From assembly GCF_003194605.1 (NCBI RefSeq), contig NZ_QHKY01000003.1, positions 124,001-188,000 on the forward strand: DNA of 64,000 bases, read 5' to 3'. Position numbers and translations under genes: made by a program. Below, piece by piece: positions 29,014-39,894 of the stretch. Below the pieces are notes generated by a model. It was not told the origin of the DNA and did no database searches. It saw only the letters and a program-made list of their open reading frames with translations. Source of the DNA: Nocardioides gilvus (lineage in GTDB: Bacteria; Actinomycetota; Actinomycetes; Propionibacteriales; Nocardioidaceae). Within the stretch, counting starts at the first letter, position 1. Every line of letters starts with the position of its first letter.

Positions 29014-29574
29014 TCAGAACTGCACCCGGGGCACCTCGCGGTTGCCCTCGGGCGCCTCGTAGAAGTCCCGTCGGGAGACGCCGGCCACCCCGGTCATGAA
29101 CATCCAAGGGATCGTCTGGGTGAGGTTGTTGAGGCTGCGCACGGCGTCGTTGTAGTACTGGCGCGCAAACGAGATCTGGCTCTCCGTCTCCCCGAGTTGG
29201 CGCTGCAGGTCGAGGTAGTTGGTGTTGGCCTTCAGGTCGGGGTAGTTCTCGGCGACCGCGCTGAGGTTGACCAGGGAACGCTCGAGCGCGGCGTCGGCCG
29301 ATGCCCGTGCCGCGACGTCGTCTCCGCTGGCCGCCTGCTGGACCCGCGTACGTGCGTCGGTGATCTCGTTCAGGAGACCCTTCTCGTGGGCTGCGTACCC
29401 CTTGACGGTCTCGATCAGGTTGGGCACCAGGTCGGCCCGACGCGTCAACTGGACGTCGATGCCACCGAGGGCTTCCTGGGCGCCGATGTCGGCCCGACGC
29501 AGCCGGTTGAAGCCCCAGACGAGGACGAGGGCGAGCACCGCGACGACGACGGTGGCGATGATGAGCGGGATCAT
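29014..29574 (-). CDS. LemA family protein
   Basis: 186 residues. One N-terminal membrane helix (IPLIIATVVVAVLALVLVWGF) is followed by a helical bundle with the LemA signature DVQLTRRADLVPNLIETVKGYAAHE and the later FARQYYNDAVRSLNNL. It is anchored in the membrane with most of the protein outside the lipid. LemA genes are regularly paired with DUF2207 genes, as here, where it lies 66 bp downstream of one. The function of the pair is not settled; envelope stress or protease roles have been proposed for the families. Confidence 0.92.
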   Translation of the reverse strand: MIPLIIATVVVAVLALVLVWGFNRLRRADIGAQEALGGIDVQLTRRADLVPNLIETVKGYAAHEKGLLNEITDARTRVQQAASGDDVAARASADAALERSLVNLSAVAENYPDLKANTNYLDLQRQLGETESQISFARQYYNDAVRSLNNLTQTIPWMFMTGVAGVSRRDFYEAPEGNREVPRVQF

Positions 29575-29640
29575 GAAAGGCCTTTCGAGGATGTTGGGGA
29601 CCGCGTACGCGGGTGGTCACGGCTCAGGGAGTGCGGGTCG

Positions 29641-31386
29641 TCACCAGGAACCTCCGCCCCCGCCACCGCCACCACCCCCGCCGGAGAAGCCGCCTCCCCC
29701 GCTCGACGAGCTGGCCTGGGTGGCTTGGTAGGTCGAGACGGCAGCGCTCACAGTGGAGGAGAAGTCGTTGACGAACGAGCTGCCCCCCGTGCCGGAACCG
29801 AAGCCCGCCATGCCGCCGAGGTAGACGGGGTCGGGCGGCTCCACCCCGACCTCGACCCGGTACTTCGCGGCCCATTCCTCGGCGCACCCGAAGACCACCG
29901 CCCAGGGCAGGTACGCGGTGTAGAGCTCCTGACGACCCGAGAACTCGAAGCGCTCCACGCTCGACGGGGTGGCCAGCACCCGACGAAAACCCCCGACCTG
30001 CGACCACAGGTGGCGTCCCGCGGTCGTCCGCTTGGTGGTGGCGCCGGAGTAGAGCACGGGGAGGACCATCGCGAAGAAGGCGCCCGGCACCAGGGCCAGC
30101 AGCGTGAAGTGGCTCCAGAGGGCCACCAGCAGGACGACGTACAGCACCAGGGCCGCTACGGCAGCGATCCCGGCGAGGCTGCCCCAGCCCGCCTTCGACA
30201 GCAGTCCCTCGTCCCGCGCCCACTTCTTGGTGGCGAGGAGGACGTCGGTCCTGGCCTTCTGTACCTTCTCGCCCGACTTCGCGTCCCGCCTGCGGACCAC
30301 GAACTCCGAGCCGATCCGGGGCACCAGGGCCTGGGTCGCCGCCCAGGTGGACGGGTCGAGCTGGAGGGTGGCGGCCTCGGGACGAGCGAAGATCCGCCAG
30401 CCGTCGTCATGGCGGCTCAGATCGATGGCACCGCGCTCGGCTGCGTACATCAGGTTGGCCACGAAGCCGACGTCCGGCGTGGACTCGGTGAGGATGTAGA
30501 GCGCCTGGGCCGGGCCGATCCCGGCAGGTGGGGCGTACTGGAGGGGGAACCGGGGATCCGCCTCATGGGTGGCTGCGGCAATCCGGCGTCCGAACCAACC
30601 AGCGAAGACGGCGGCGGCCAGCACCCCCAGCGGCACCCAGGGCGCCGAGCCCAGGACCGGGCGCCAGGTCACCGACCAGGGCAGCAGGCTGTCCGCCCCG
30701 GGCGGGGCACTCGGAAGATCCACCCCGACTGTGATGGGTGTGTTGCGCGGCAGGGAGTCGGCCTGGACCGTCAGGGTCCGACCGTTGACCCCGACCGAGC
30801 AACCGTCCGTGGCTCCTGCGCCGACGGCGCACTGGACCGTCTCCGGATCGGTCGGCGACTCCGGCAGTCGCACGGTCAGCTCTGCCCGGTCGATCTCCTG
30901 CGCCCAGCCAGCGGGGACGAGGTCCCAGTAGAAGCGCGAGCCTTCCCCACTCGACAGCAGCACGTCTCGGATCGTGTACCTGATGACGTACGTGTGGTCG
31001 CCGGGCCGGAGGTGAATGTCCTCGTCGCCGATCTTGAGCGTCCGGTAGCGGCCCACCTGGGTGCTGAGCTCTTCGTACGGCTCGGCCCGACCGTCACGCG
31101 CCACGGAGATGTTGCGCGGGAGCCGGCTGGCGCGGTCCTGGTTGGGGTCGTAGGAGTCGAAGAACCGGAAGATGCCGCGCCTGCTGTCGTCGGGGAAGTG
31201 CACGACCAAGGTCTCGGTGACCTCCATGTCACCGAACTCGTCCACGTCGAAGACCGCGTTGTACTGGCGGATCCTGGTGGGCTCGTCCTGGTCTCCGGAC
31301 GAGGTGCCGACGTCGTGGAAGAGCACCGGGAGCAGGGTCATGGCGCCCAGCAGGACCAGCAGCACCCACGGCATCACTCGTCCCAT
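29641..31386 (-). CDS. DUF2207 membrane protein with Gly-rich C-terminus
   Basis: 581 residues from the ATG at 31386, which places a signal-type helix (VMPWVLLVLLGAMTLLPVLF) at the start. The extracytoplasmic DUF2207 domain includes YNAVFDVDEFGDMEVTETLVV and GDHTYVIRYTI; two or three more helices follow, then a cytoplasmic region. The protein ends in the family hallmark FSGGGGGGGGGGGSW. It precedes lemA on the same strand. The function is unknown; the pair is widespread in Actinobacteria and Firmicutes. Confidence 0.9.
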   Translation of the reverse strand: MGRVMPWVLLVLLGAMTLLPVLFHDVGTSSGDQDEPTRIRQYNAVFDVDEFGDMEVTETLVVHFPDDSRRGIFRFFDSYDPNQDRASRLPRNISVARDGRAEPYEELSTQVGRYRTLKIGDEDIHLRPGDHTYVIRYTIRDVLLSSGEGSRFYWDLVPAGWAQEIDRAELTVRLPESPTDPETVQCAVGAGATDGCSVGVNGRTLTVQADSLPRNTPITVGVDLPSAPPGADSLLPWSVTWRPVLGSAPWVPLGVLAAAVFAGWFGRRIAAATHEADPRFPLQYAPPAGIGPAQALYILTESTPDVGFVANLMYAAERGAIDLSRHDDGWRIFARPEAATLQLDPSTWAATQALVPRIGSEFVVRRRDAKSGEKVQKARTDVLLATKKWARDEGLLSKAGWGSLAGIAAVAALVLYVVLLVALWSHFTLLALVPGAFFAMVLPVLYSGATTKRTTAGRHLWSQVGGFRRVLATPSSVERFEFSGRQELYTAYLPWAVVFGCAEEWAAKYRVEVGVEPPDPVYLGGMAGFGSGTGGSSFVNDFSSTVSAAVSTYQATQASSSSGGGGFSGGGGGGGGGGGSW

Positions 31387-31461
31387 GGCGCCTGACCCTA
31401 TCGGCGCAGCCCCCTGGCCATCGACCGTTCTGCACACCGAGCGTTCTGGGCCCTCGGCCAT

Positions 31462-32694
31462 TCAGCGCAGCGGGTCGAAGGGGCGCAAGGTCCTTGAGCT
31501 CCGCCCCGTGACGACCAGGTCGGCGAGCAGGCGCCCGGTCGCCGGCCCGAGCGTGATCCCCCACATCCCGTGGCCACCTGCCACGAAGACCCGGTCGGAA
31601 CGAGTGGCCCCGACCAGCGGCAGGCCGTCGGGCGTGCAGGGGCGGGCACCCACCCACTCGTCCCGGCGGGTGTCCAGGTCGGCGCCTCGCAGCAGTGGCC
31701 GGGCAGCCTCCACGATCGCGGCGATCCGGCGCGTGTCGAGCGCGGCATCAGCAGGGCGGAACTCCATCATCCCGGCAACCCGCAGTCGGTCTCCGACCGG
31801 CGTGCAGGCCACCCGCTGGGTCGGGAAGTAGATCGGGCCGCGCGGCGTCCGCTGCACCCCGACGGTGAAGGAGTAGCCCCTCCCGGCCTGGACCGGCACC
31901 CGGACCCCGAAGGGTCGTGCCAGGGCGTTGAGCCAGGCTCCGGATGCGATCACGGCAGCGTCGTAGGTCTCCCCCGCGACCCGGACGGCGGTGCCGGTGT
32001 CGTGCAGGGCGCCGACCTCGACGCCGCTCACGATCCGTCCGCCCCGTCGCTCGACCGAGGCTGCAAGGTCGCGCAGGTAGTGACTCGGGGTGACGAAGCG
32101 CTGGCCGTACAGCCGGATCGCCGCCGTGATCTCGTCCGAGAGCGCCGGCTCGACCGCGCGGGCCTCGTCCCCGGTGAGCACCTCGTGCTCAAGCGTCTGG
32201 CCGCTGGCGCGTATGTGCTCGATCTCCTCGAGCAGCGTTGCGCGGTCCGCCTCACTGCGGTAGGCAGCGATGAAGGAGTGCGCCTCATGGGTGGGCGCCT
32301 CGACACCGCCCGCGCCCAACAGGTCGAAGGCCTCCAACGCGATCGAGTTGATCGGGACCAGCGCCGCCATCGCTTCACGCCAGCGCCGCATCGTGGAGTT
32401 GCGGGTGAAGCGCACCATGAACTGCAGCAACCGGCGGTCAGCCGTCAGCGGCACGTAGACCGGCGATGAGGGACTGAGCACTGCCCGTACGCCGTAACGC
32501 AGCACCGCGGGCTCCGGGAGGGGCGTCGCCAGCCCGGGCGTCAGCCACCCGGCGTTGCCCCACGACGAACCGGCTGCGACCCCGGTCCGGTCCAGGACGG
32601 TGACACCGACGCCGTGCTCCTGCAGGAACCAGGCGGTCGAGAGACCGACCATGCCGGCTCCGACCACTGCCACACGTTGCGGTGAGTGCACCAT
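31462..32694 (-). CDS. FAD-dependent D-amino-acid dehydrogenase/oxidase (DadA-like)
   Basis: 410 residues from the ATG at 32694. The N-terminal FAD-binding Rossmann motif VAVVGAGMVGLSTAWFL, the DadA-like block GSSWGNAGWLTPGLATPLPEP and the C-terminal FAD contact GGHGMWGITLGPATGRLLADLV define the DAO superfamily. It oxidatively deaminates a D-amino acid or glycine-type amine. The exact substrate is not deducible. It stands alone, 75 bp upstream of the DUF2207 gene and downstream of the groL terminator on the same strand. Confidence 0.88.
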   Translation of the reverse strand: MVHSPQRVAVVGAGMVGLSTAWFLQEHGVGVTVLDRTGVAAGSSWGNAGWLTPGLATPLPEPAVLRYGVRAVLSPSSPVYVPLTADRRLLQFMVRFTRNSTMRRWREAMAALVPINSIALEAFDLLGAGGVEAPTHEAHSFIAAYRSEADRATLLEEIEHIRASGQTLEHEVLTGDEARAVEPALSDEITAAIRLYGQRFVTPSHYLRDLAASVERRGGRIVSGVEVGALHDTGTAVRVAGETYDAAVIASGAWLNALARPFGVRVPVQAGRGYSFTVGVQRTPRGPIYFPTQRVACTPVGDRLRVAGMMEFRPADAALDTRRIAAIVEAARPLLRGADLDTRRDEWVGARPCTPDGLPLVGATRSDRVFVAGGHGMWGITLGPATGRLLADLVVTGRSSRTLRPFDPLR

Positions 32695-32747
32695 GCTCCA
32701 GCATGACCCAGGGCCGGGCTCAGCGCGAGGGTGATGCCGAAATGGCA

Positions 32748-32777
32748 CAGGGCCCCGGTCCGAAGACCGGGGCCCTG
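32748..32777 (-). terminator. groL terminator hairpin
   Basis: A perfect 13-bp GC-rich stem (32748-32760 with 32765-32777). Read on the minus strand the loop is UUCG, the very stable tetraloop. It lies 94 bases after the groL stop and 54 bases before the oxidase start codon. Confidence 0.85.
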
Positions 32778-32803
32778 CGTGTGGAGCGTTGCTCTGATCA
32801 GCA

Positions 32804-34529
<1,726 letters not shown>

Positions 34530-34619
34530 TCACCGGCGGGTTGCCCGCGACGGACGGCCACCGACCCCCGACGGACCCTTCCCGCCGGCGCCTGCGACCT
34601 CAACGTCACCAGTGCTCAG

Positions 34620-34646
34620 TTGTCACTCTCGTGTCGAGAGTGCCAA
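34620..34646 (-). promoter_or_regulatory. CIRCE element, groL-proximal
   Basis: On the plus strand TTGTCACTC, nine bases, GAGTGCCAA. On the minus strand it reads TTGGCACTC-N9-GAGTGACAA, one or two changes from the CIRCE consensus TTAGCACTC-N9-GAGTGCTAA. It is the HrcA repressor site nearest groL, about 125 bases before the start codon. Confidence 0.9.
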
Positions 34647-34654
34647 CCCCATGT

Positions 34655-34681
34655 TTAGCACTCGCCTCAAGAGAGTGCAAA
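34655..34681 (-). promoter_or_regulatory. CIRCE element, distal
   Basis: TTAGCACTC, nine bases, GAGTGCAAA on the plus strand: one mismatch from the CIRCE consensus. The centres of the two CIRCE copies are 35 bp apart, so both can lie over one promoter. The distal edge shares its last base with the terminator of the neighbouring TadG-like gene. Confidence 0.92.
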
Positions 34682-34709
34682 CACCGCCCCCGGCATCCGG
34701 GGGCGGTGT
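34681..34709 (-). terminator. Terminator of the TadE/TadG transcript
   Basis: A perfect 13-bp stem (34681-34693 with 34697-34709) and a CAT loop, 22 bases after the TadG-like stop. It insulates the groL control region from read-through. Confidence 0.85.
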
Positions 34710-34730
34710 GGGCACTGCACGAAAAGTACG

Positions 34731-36452
34731 TCAGCGCGGCATCTGCAAGAACCTCACCATTCCACCGGCCGACGTCAACGCGGTGGCGAAGATGTCACCC
34801 AGGTCGCCCCCGTCGGTGGAGCAGAAGAAGTAGTCCCCGTCCGTGTTCTCCTCCTGCTGACCGGTTGCAGTGCTGCAGTTGCCGGCCGTCGACGCTCCGC
34901 CTCCCTGGGCATTGGAGGCGACCGAGGCCAGGACGTTGCGGACGAGGTCGCCCGAGCCGCCGCACCGAGCCGTGGCCGCATCACCGAAGCCGATGGTGAC
35001 GATGAGGAGGTCCTCGCCGTGCCGGACCTTGGCTGCATTGGCGACCGTCTTCAGGTTGTTGCACCCGGTGACGCCGTTGGTGTTTCCGAGGTCGCCGGAG
35101 TCCAGCCCGGTGGTGCCAAAACTCCTCGGCTCACTGGGCTGACCATCGGTCTCGAAGACGATCATCTTGCGGATCTTGCCTTCACGGGTGGGTGCAGGGT
35201 TGTTGGCGAAGGCGTATCGCACCGACTCCTTGAGTGCCGACGCCAAGTTGGTGCCGTACTCCTGACGCACCGACTGCGACATGCACGAGATGGAGTCCAC
35301 CAGGTCACTGCTGTTGTTGAGGAACGACGGGTCCGTCGGCTCGGCCTTCGGGAGCAGGTAGTTGTTGGTGAACCCGACGGGGATCCACGTGCCCTCTCGA
35401 ACGTCGCTGTCGGTCGGCCTGTCCGTCACGGTGCGGTCGACGAAGGGGATGTTGTAGGTCCTGCCGCTCCAGGTGAAGTTCCGGTCGTACTGCAGGATCG
35501 GCGGCGTCGCGGCACTCGCAGGCAGTTGCGACGCCGCCTCGGACCGGCAGATGCTCGTGGTGCCAGCGGGCTGGGTCTTTCCCTGCCCATCCCAGTGACC
35601 GTTGTAGTTGTACTTGGACGTGCTGTCACTCGTCGTGGGCGCCACGGCGTAGTCGTCCGTCTGCGGGCCGTAGGTCTTCGACTTCGGCGTGAATCCCGTC
35701 AAGCGTGACTTGTGGATCGTGCCCAGCGCCACCTGGTGCATCTCGGGATTCATCAGCGTCAGTGACTCCTTGATCGCGTCCTTCATCTGTTGCCGGTCGT
35801 TGGTCCTCATGGACGCCGTTCGGTCGGCCACGATGACGACGTCCAACGGGTTCGGGACCTCCCTGCCGCAGGGACCGTTGCAGGCCACTGAGATGACCGC
35901 GCCTGTCTTTCCCTCGTCATACCCGATGGCGGGGGCGAACGCGTAGGGCACGACCTTGTTGTCAGCCACCCGCACGGTGTTGCACTTCGCCTTGGCGAGA
36001 GATGTGTTGCACGGGATGAAGCAGAGGAACTCGTCACAGACCAGCCCGGGATAGTTGCTGGCCGAGTAGGGCGCACCCTTGCCGGGGTTGCAGGTCGAAG
36101 GGATCTGCGTCGCGACGACCGTCTCGGCCGCACCGGTCGACGCCACGACACACCAGGTGTCGATCGTGGGGTTGGCAGTGGGGTCGTTGGCGCGGGCGAC
36201 ACGCAAGATCTCGCTCCTGGCCTTCGCGGCGCCTCCTTCACTCAGCGCGTAGGCCCCAGTGTGCGCGGCGGCATCCATCGTGTCCTTGAGTTGCTGCTTG
36301 GCCGATACGTTGCTCGCAATGTCGACAGCGATGGCGGCCAGGGCCATGACCAGGATCAGCATCATGGAGAAGAGGATGGCGTAGGCGCCGCGCTCGTCGC
36401 GCTGGCGCCGCCTTGCCACTCGAAGCCATACGCGTGCGGGAAGTCGAGTCAT
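34731..36452 (-). CDS. TadG-like pilus-assembly protein with vWA domain
   Basis: 573 residues. A basic N-terminus, a Tad-type membrane helix ([35 protein letters not shown] cleaved into shorter pieces in the family) and the TadG_N region [14 protein letters not shown] are followed by a large extracellular part. A vWA domain starts at [13 protein letters not shown], where the MIDAS reads D-R-T-A-S. About a dozen cysteines in the extracellular half suggest disulfides. It overlaps the TadE-like gene by 4 bp. No TadA ATPase, TadB/C or prepilin peptidase is in the window, so the pair may secrete or assemble with distant Tad genes. Confidence 0.85.
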   Translation of the reverse strand: MTRLPARVWLRVARRRQRDERGAYAILFSMMLILVMALAAIAVDIASNVSAKQQLKDTMDAAAHTGAYALSEGGAAKARSEILRVARANDPTANPTIDTWCVVASTGAAETVVATQIPSTCNPGKGAPYSASNYPGLVCDEFLCFIPCNTSLAKAKCNTVRVADNKVVPYAFAPAIGYDEGKTGAVISVACNGPCGREVPNPLDVVIVADRTASMRTNDRQQMKDAIKESLTLMNPEMHQVALGTIHKSRLTGFTPKSKTYGPQTDDYAVAPTTSDSTSKYNYNGHWDGQGKTQPAGTTSICRSEAASQLPASAATPPILQYDRNFTWSGRTYNIPFVDRTVTDRPTDSDVREGTWIPVGFTNNYLLPKAEPTDPSFLNNSSDLVDSISCMSQSVRQEYGTNLASALKESVRYAFANNPAPTREGKIRKMIVFETDGQPSEPRSFGTTGLDSGDLGNTNGVTGCNNLKTVANAAKVRHGEDLLIVTIGFGDAATARCGGSGDLVRNVLASVASNAQGGGASTAGNCSTATGQQEENTDGDYFFCSTDGGDLGDIFATALTSAGGMVRFLQMPR

Positions 36453-36877
36453 CGGTCCTCAATCCTCATCTCTGCGGTACGGGTCAGATCGAAGCCACCG
36501 GGGAAGAAGATCCCGACCGGGGTCAACATCTTGTGCCGGTAGGCGATCCGGACCACGGCGGTGCCGCCGGCTTCTCTCGCAGCGTCATAATTGGCGCCGC
36601 ACGGAGCGTTGGCGGGCGTACGGCAGGAGACGGTGACGGTGGCGGAGCCCACTGCCGTCAGCCCGTTGTTGGCCACGGCGATCACTTCGCTCCGGGGTGC
36701 CTGCAGCGCCGCCGTACGCACCGCGTCGCGCGACGCGTTGTTGATCATCGAGCCGCGGTTGATCATGTATCCGAAGTCGATGATCCCGAAGAGCAGCATC
36801 AGGAAGATCGGCAGGATCAGGGCGAACTCCACCGCGGCAGCGCCGCGCTCCCCACGCGCCCTACGTCGAAAAAGCAT
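36449..36877 (-). CDS. TadE-like pseudopilin
   Basis: 142 residues. The basic leader RRRARGERGAAAVEFALILP, a type IV prepilin-like processing site with a conserved glutamate, is followed by one membrane helix (IFLMLLFGIIDFGYMIN) and an extracellular domain with two cysteines. TadE proteins are minor pseudopilins of the Flp/Tad system. The ribosome site GGAGGGG precedes ATG. Its stop overlaps the TadG-like start (ATGA), so the two are co-translated. Confidence 0.9.
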   Translation of the reverse strand: MLFRRRARGERGAAAVEFALILPIFLMLLFGIIDFGYMINRGSMINNASRDAVRTAALQAPRSEVIAVANNGLTAVGSATVTVSCRTPANAPCGANYDAAREAGGTAVVRIAYRHKMLTPVGIFFPGGFDLTRTAEMRIEDR

Positions 36878-36995
36878 GTCCCCTCCGGATCAGCGGGGCG
36901 ACTGCCGGTCGGAGCGACCGTTGTCAGCACACCGCACCGGGGAGTCTAGATTTCTTTGGCGAGCCCATCGGGCGAACGGCAAAATCTTTGCCCAG

Positions 36996-37009
36996 CCTGT
37001 CTAGACCAG
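36996..37009. promoter_or_regulatory. dre-like palindrome in the TadE upstream region
   Basis: Within the 151-bp gap 36878-37028. Read on the minus strand, CTGGTCTAGACAGG matches 12 of 14 positions of the DasR element core CTGGTCTAGACCAG. The gap is otherwise comparatively AT-rich and has a second TCTAGA near 36944, with TAGACT as a possible -10 for the TadE transcript. The site is about 120 bp before the TadE start. Confidence 0.35.
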
Positions 37010-37028
37010 CCGATCCGGGCCCCTTCCC

Positions 37029-37898
37029 CTACGTGTGCACGGGCCTGCGCGCCCCGACCAGGGCCGCGAAGGGCTCGGCGTTGTCAGCGAACGTGTCCAG
37101 GTAGAGCGCAGGCTCGATCGCCTCCACCTCACTGACCCGCCACGCCCCGTCGTGGTGCAACAGGTCGACCCGGCCGTAGTCGAGCGGACGTCCGGTGAAC
37201 GCCGCCGCAGCGCGCATCGCAGGCAGTGCAGCCGCGGCCGCCTCACCGGCCACCGGCACCTGGACGTACCTCCCCCCGAGGTGCTCGTGCACCCGAATCT
37301 CACCGACGCCCGGGGTCTTGTGGACCATGCTGGTGACCTCGCCGCCGATGACGAAGACCGAGACCTCGCCCCGGTCCCGCACCGAAGCAACCAATGGTTG
37401 TGCGACCAACCCGACATCGGGCAGCTCGAGCTCGTCGAGCGGATGCGTCGACTCCACGATCATGACGCCGACCCCACCCGCCCCCGTGCGCGGCTTGATG
37501 ACGAGGTCGCCGAACTCGGCGCGCGCGTCGGCCAGGTCCTGCACCCGCTCGCGTGGGTCGTCAGCGAGCACCCGGGTGGGCACCGTCGGCACCTCGTCGC
37601 GTGCCTCGAGCTGCGCGAGGTAGGACTTGTCGAGGTTCCAGGCAAATACGTCCGCACCGTTGAGGAGTCGGGCGCCGACGTCGACCCTGCCGGCCCAGGC
37701 CAGGAACTCCTCGGCACGCTCGACGTAGTCCCAGGTGGCACGGACGGCGATCAGGTCACACGCCTGCCAGTCGACCTCTGCGTCGTCCCAGACCTCCCAC
37801 GCCCACTCGATCCCCCGCGCGTCCAACGCTGCTTCCAGCACCTCGTGGCCGGGCTCGCCGTCGATCCAGCCGGTGCTCGTCACGAGCAGTACGCGCAT
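37029..37898 (-). CDS. ATP-grasp enzyme, DcsG/RimK-like
   Basis: 289 residues. The N-terminal Rossmann-like domain (LIAVRATWDY) precedes an ATP-grasp fold: ADVFAWNLDKSYL, LVIKPRTGAGGVGVMIV as the nucleotide lysine/glycine loop, VFVIGGEVTSMVHKTPGVGEIRVHEHLGG and the metal-binding end YGRVDLLHHDGAWRVSEVEAIEPALYL. It joins an acyl phosphate to an amine or similar nucleophile; the HKTPG/EHLGG region is like DcsG of D-cycloserine synthesis and its many uncharacterised relatives. No biosynthetic partners are adjacent, so the product is unknown. Confidence 0.85.
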   Translation of the reverse strand: MRVLLVTSTGWIDGEPGHEVLEAALDARGIEWAWEVWDDAEVDWQACDLIAVRATWDYVERAEEFLAWAGRVDVGARLLNGADVFAWNLDKSYLAQLEARDEVPTVPTRVLADDPRERVQDLADARAEFGDLVIKPRTGAGGVGVMIVESTHPLDELELPDVGLVAQPLVASVRDRGEVSVFVIGGEVTSMVHKTPGVGEIRVHEHLGGRYVQVPVAGEAAAAALPAMRAAAAFTGRPLDYGRVDLLHHDGAWRVSEVEAIEPALYLDTFADNAEPFAALVGARRPVHT

Positions 37899-37956
37899 CG
37901 TGGACTCCTCTCCGAGGTCCGGGCCGCTCGGCCCGATCCCGCATCGTGAACAGGGT

Positions 37957-37974
37957 ATGAGTAGTCGAACTCAT
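37957..37974. promoter_or_regulatory. Operator-like palindrome between divergent ATP-grasp and DUF2157 genes
   Basis: ATGAGT and ACTCAT form perfect 6-bp arms around AGTCGA. It lies 59 bp before the ATP-grasp start and 26 bp before the DUF2157 start. It could serve either gene; no regulator is identified. Confidence 0.35.
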
Positions 37975-38000
37975 GACGGCGCACGCCATCAGGACCCACG

Positions 38001-39311
38001 ATGTGCGACATGACCAACATGTTCTCGCGTGTGGAGCCCCCGGAGGCCCGCCCACCGCTGCCTGCGGCGGCCTCCGTGACCGCCTCGCCCTCCCACCTGC
38101 AGTGGCTGAGCGCCCAGGTGGCGAGCTGGCAGGTCGACGGCACGATCGACGCCGGGCAGGCCGATGCCATCCTGGCCCGCTACACCGCGTCGCGGCGCGC
38201 CTCACTGGGCCGCATCCTGCTGGTCCTCGGGGCCTGCTTCGTCGGCGTCGGGCTGATCTGGCTGGTCGCGGCCAACCTCGACGAGTTCAGCCCCCTCACC
38301 CGATTCGTCGGGATCACGGCGCTGTGGCTCGCGACCTTGGTCGGCGCCGAGGTGGCGCACAGCCGGGGCATACGTCCGTTGGCCGTCGGGGCGCTCCGAC
38401 TGCTGGCCGCCTTCGCCATCGGCGGCGTGATCTTCCAGGCCGCACAGAGCCTGCAGGTGCCGGCGTACGACATGAGCCTGGTCGGTGCGTGGGGCCTGGC
38501 CGCCCTGATCCAGGCGTACCTGCTGGGCGCCTACCTCCCGCTGCTGCTGGGGTTGGCGGGCGTGGTCGCGTGGAGCATGGCGGAGTCCGCCGAATCGATC
38601 GAGACCTTCGCCGACGCTGTCCTCCTGCTGGGTGTCGGTGCCGTGCTCACGGTCGCGGTCGGCGCGCTCCATGAGCGCTGGCGCAGGGACTTCGGCGCCG
38701 TGTGGCGTGGGGTGGGGGCCTCGTTCGCGCTGATCACCCTCTTCACCGCCGCCGTCCCGGTCGGCGAGGAGTTCGAACTGACCCTGCTGACCTGGCAGAT
38801 CGTGGTGGTCGCGCTCACCGGCGCGGTGGCCGTGGCTGCGGTCGCCCTGCAGCGACGTACGGTCCCCGGCAGTGTCCTGGCGGCCCGCGAGACCATGGGC
38901 GTGGTCCTGGTCCTGGTGCTTGCCCTGGGTCTGGCTGCCTGGCCCACCAGCGGATCCGCGCTCGAGATCAGCGGCACCGACACGCTCCGCTCGATCTTCT
39001 CGGTGCTCCTCTACGTGGCTCTGGCGCTGGGGGTCGCGGTCGTCGGCACCCTGCGGGACTCGCGCCTCCTGCCGGCACTCGCCACCCTGGCCCTGGTCGT
39101 CTTCACGACCTTCCAGGCGTTCGCGATCTTCGCCACGATCTTCACCGGGGCCTGGCTCTTCCTGCTGCTCGGGCTGCTCTTCATCGCCACCGGCTACGGC
39201 TTCGACCGCACCCGGCGCCGCCTCGCCGAGTCGCTCGACGACGGACCCGACGGCCCCGCAGCCCCCGACTCGTCCGACGACTCGACCCCTCACCCCACGA
39301 ACGGAGCCTGA
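38001..39311 (+). CDS. DUF2157 polytopic membrane protein
   Basis: 436 residues with roughly twelve hydrophobic helices after a hydrophilic N-terminal domain ([29 protein letters not shown]), the DUF2157 signature. The first helix is [22 protein letters not shown]. The C-terminus is acidic and disordered. DUF2157 genes are often followed by a GDYXXLXY-domain gene, which begins 3 bases after this stop. The function is unknown. A second in-frame ATG lies six codons in. Confidence 0.88.
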   Translation: MCDMTNMFSRVEPPEARPPLPAAASVTASPSHLQWLSAQVASWQVDGTIDAGQADAILARYTASRRASLGRILLVLGACFVGVGLIWLVAANLDEFSPLTRFVGITALWLATLVGAEVAHSRGIRPLAVGALRLLAAFAIGGVIFQAAQSLQVPAYDMSLVGAWGLAALIQAYLLGAYLPLLLGLAGVVAWSMAESAESIETFADAVLLLGVGAVLTVAVGALHERWRRDFGAVWRGVGASFALITLFTAAVPVGEEFELTLLTWQIVVVALTGAVAVAAVALQRRTVPGSVLAARETMGVVLVLVLALGLAAWPTSGSALEISGTDTLRSIFSVLLYVALALGVAVVGTLRDSRLLPALATLALVVFTTFQAFAIFATIFTGAWLFLLLGLLFIATGYGFDRTRRRLAESLDDGPDGPAAPDSSDDSTPHPTNGA

Positions 39312-39313
39312 CG

Positions 39314-39799
39314 ATGAAGCGCACCGTGCTGGTCACCCTCGTCGCCGTGTCCCAGCTCGCCCTGGTCGGGGTGGGTGTCGCCCCACAGCTCTCCGCCCGG
39401 GTCAACGGCGAGACCGTCCTGCTCAAGGTCGCGCCCGTCGACCCGATCGACCCCTTCCGGGGCGCGTACGTGGTCCTCGACTACCCGGACCTCGATCCGC
39501 CCGACGACCGGTGGGAGGACGGCGTCAGCGAGTACCGCGAGGACCATCTCTTCATCGTCCTCGAGGAGCGCGACGGGGTGGCGGTGGGCACGGAGTGGAC
39601 CCACCGGCGTCCCGAATCGGGTCTCTACCTGGCCTGCGCACCCCAGAGCTGGGCAGCTGACTGCGGGATCGAGAGTTGGTTCGTGCCCCAGGACGAGGCG
39701 CTGCAGATCGAGCGGGACGTCGCGAGCGGGCACGCCGTGGCCGAGGTGCGCGTCGACTCCCGCGGCAACGCCGCCATCACCGGGCTGCGTACGGACTGA
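39314..39799 (+). CDS. GDYXXLXY-domain protein
   Basis: 161 residues. An N-terminal signal-anchor (VLVTLVAVSQLALVGVGVAPQLSA) is followed by an extracytoplasmic domain with VDPIDPFRGAYVVLDY, a variant of the GDYXXLXY signature. It lies directly downstream of the DUF2157 gene, as is usual for these two families, and they are probably one membrane complex. No enzymatic residues are apparent. Two cysteines in the middle (LACAPQSWAADCGIE) could form a disulfide. Confidence 0.88.
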   Translation: MKRTVLVTLVAVSQLALVGVGVAPQLSARVNGETVLLKVAPVDPIDPFRGAYVVLDYPDLDPPDDRWEDGVSEYREDHLFIVLEERDGVAVGTEWTHRRPESGLYLACAPQSWAADCGIESWFVPQDEALQIERDVASGHAVAEVRVDSRGNAAITGLRTD

Positions 39800-39829
39800 T
39801 CCGGCCGCCGCGCCCCAGGACGCATACGG

Positions 39830-39894
39830 CCGCCACATCCAAGTGGCGGGTTGGAGACGCTCGTCGGCGAAATGGCGTCTCCAAGTCGCCACTT
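39830..39894. repeat. Overlapping inverted repeats between GDYXXLXY gene and otsB
   Basis: Two alternative hairpins share sequence. One has 7-bp arms CCGCCAC/GTGGCGG (39830-39836 and 39843-39849). The other has 19-base arms with 17 matches (39841-39859 and 39876-39894) and a 16-base loop, and reaches the otsB stop codon. It may be a bidirectional terminator for the convergent genes. Confidence 0.7.

Noticed and set aside
34731..36877. Possible transferred island around the TadE/TadG genes, because of many AT-richer spots and cysteines.
   Set aside because: Codon use remains GC-rich, the genes have proper terminators, and no integrase, tRNA junction or direct repeats flank them.
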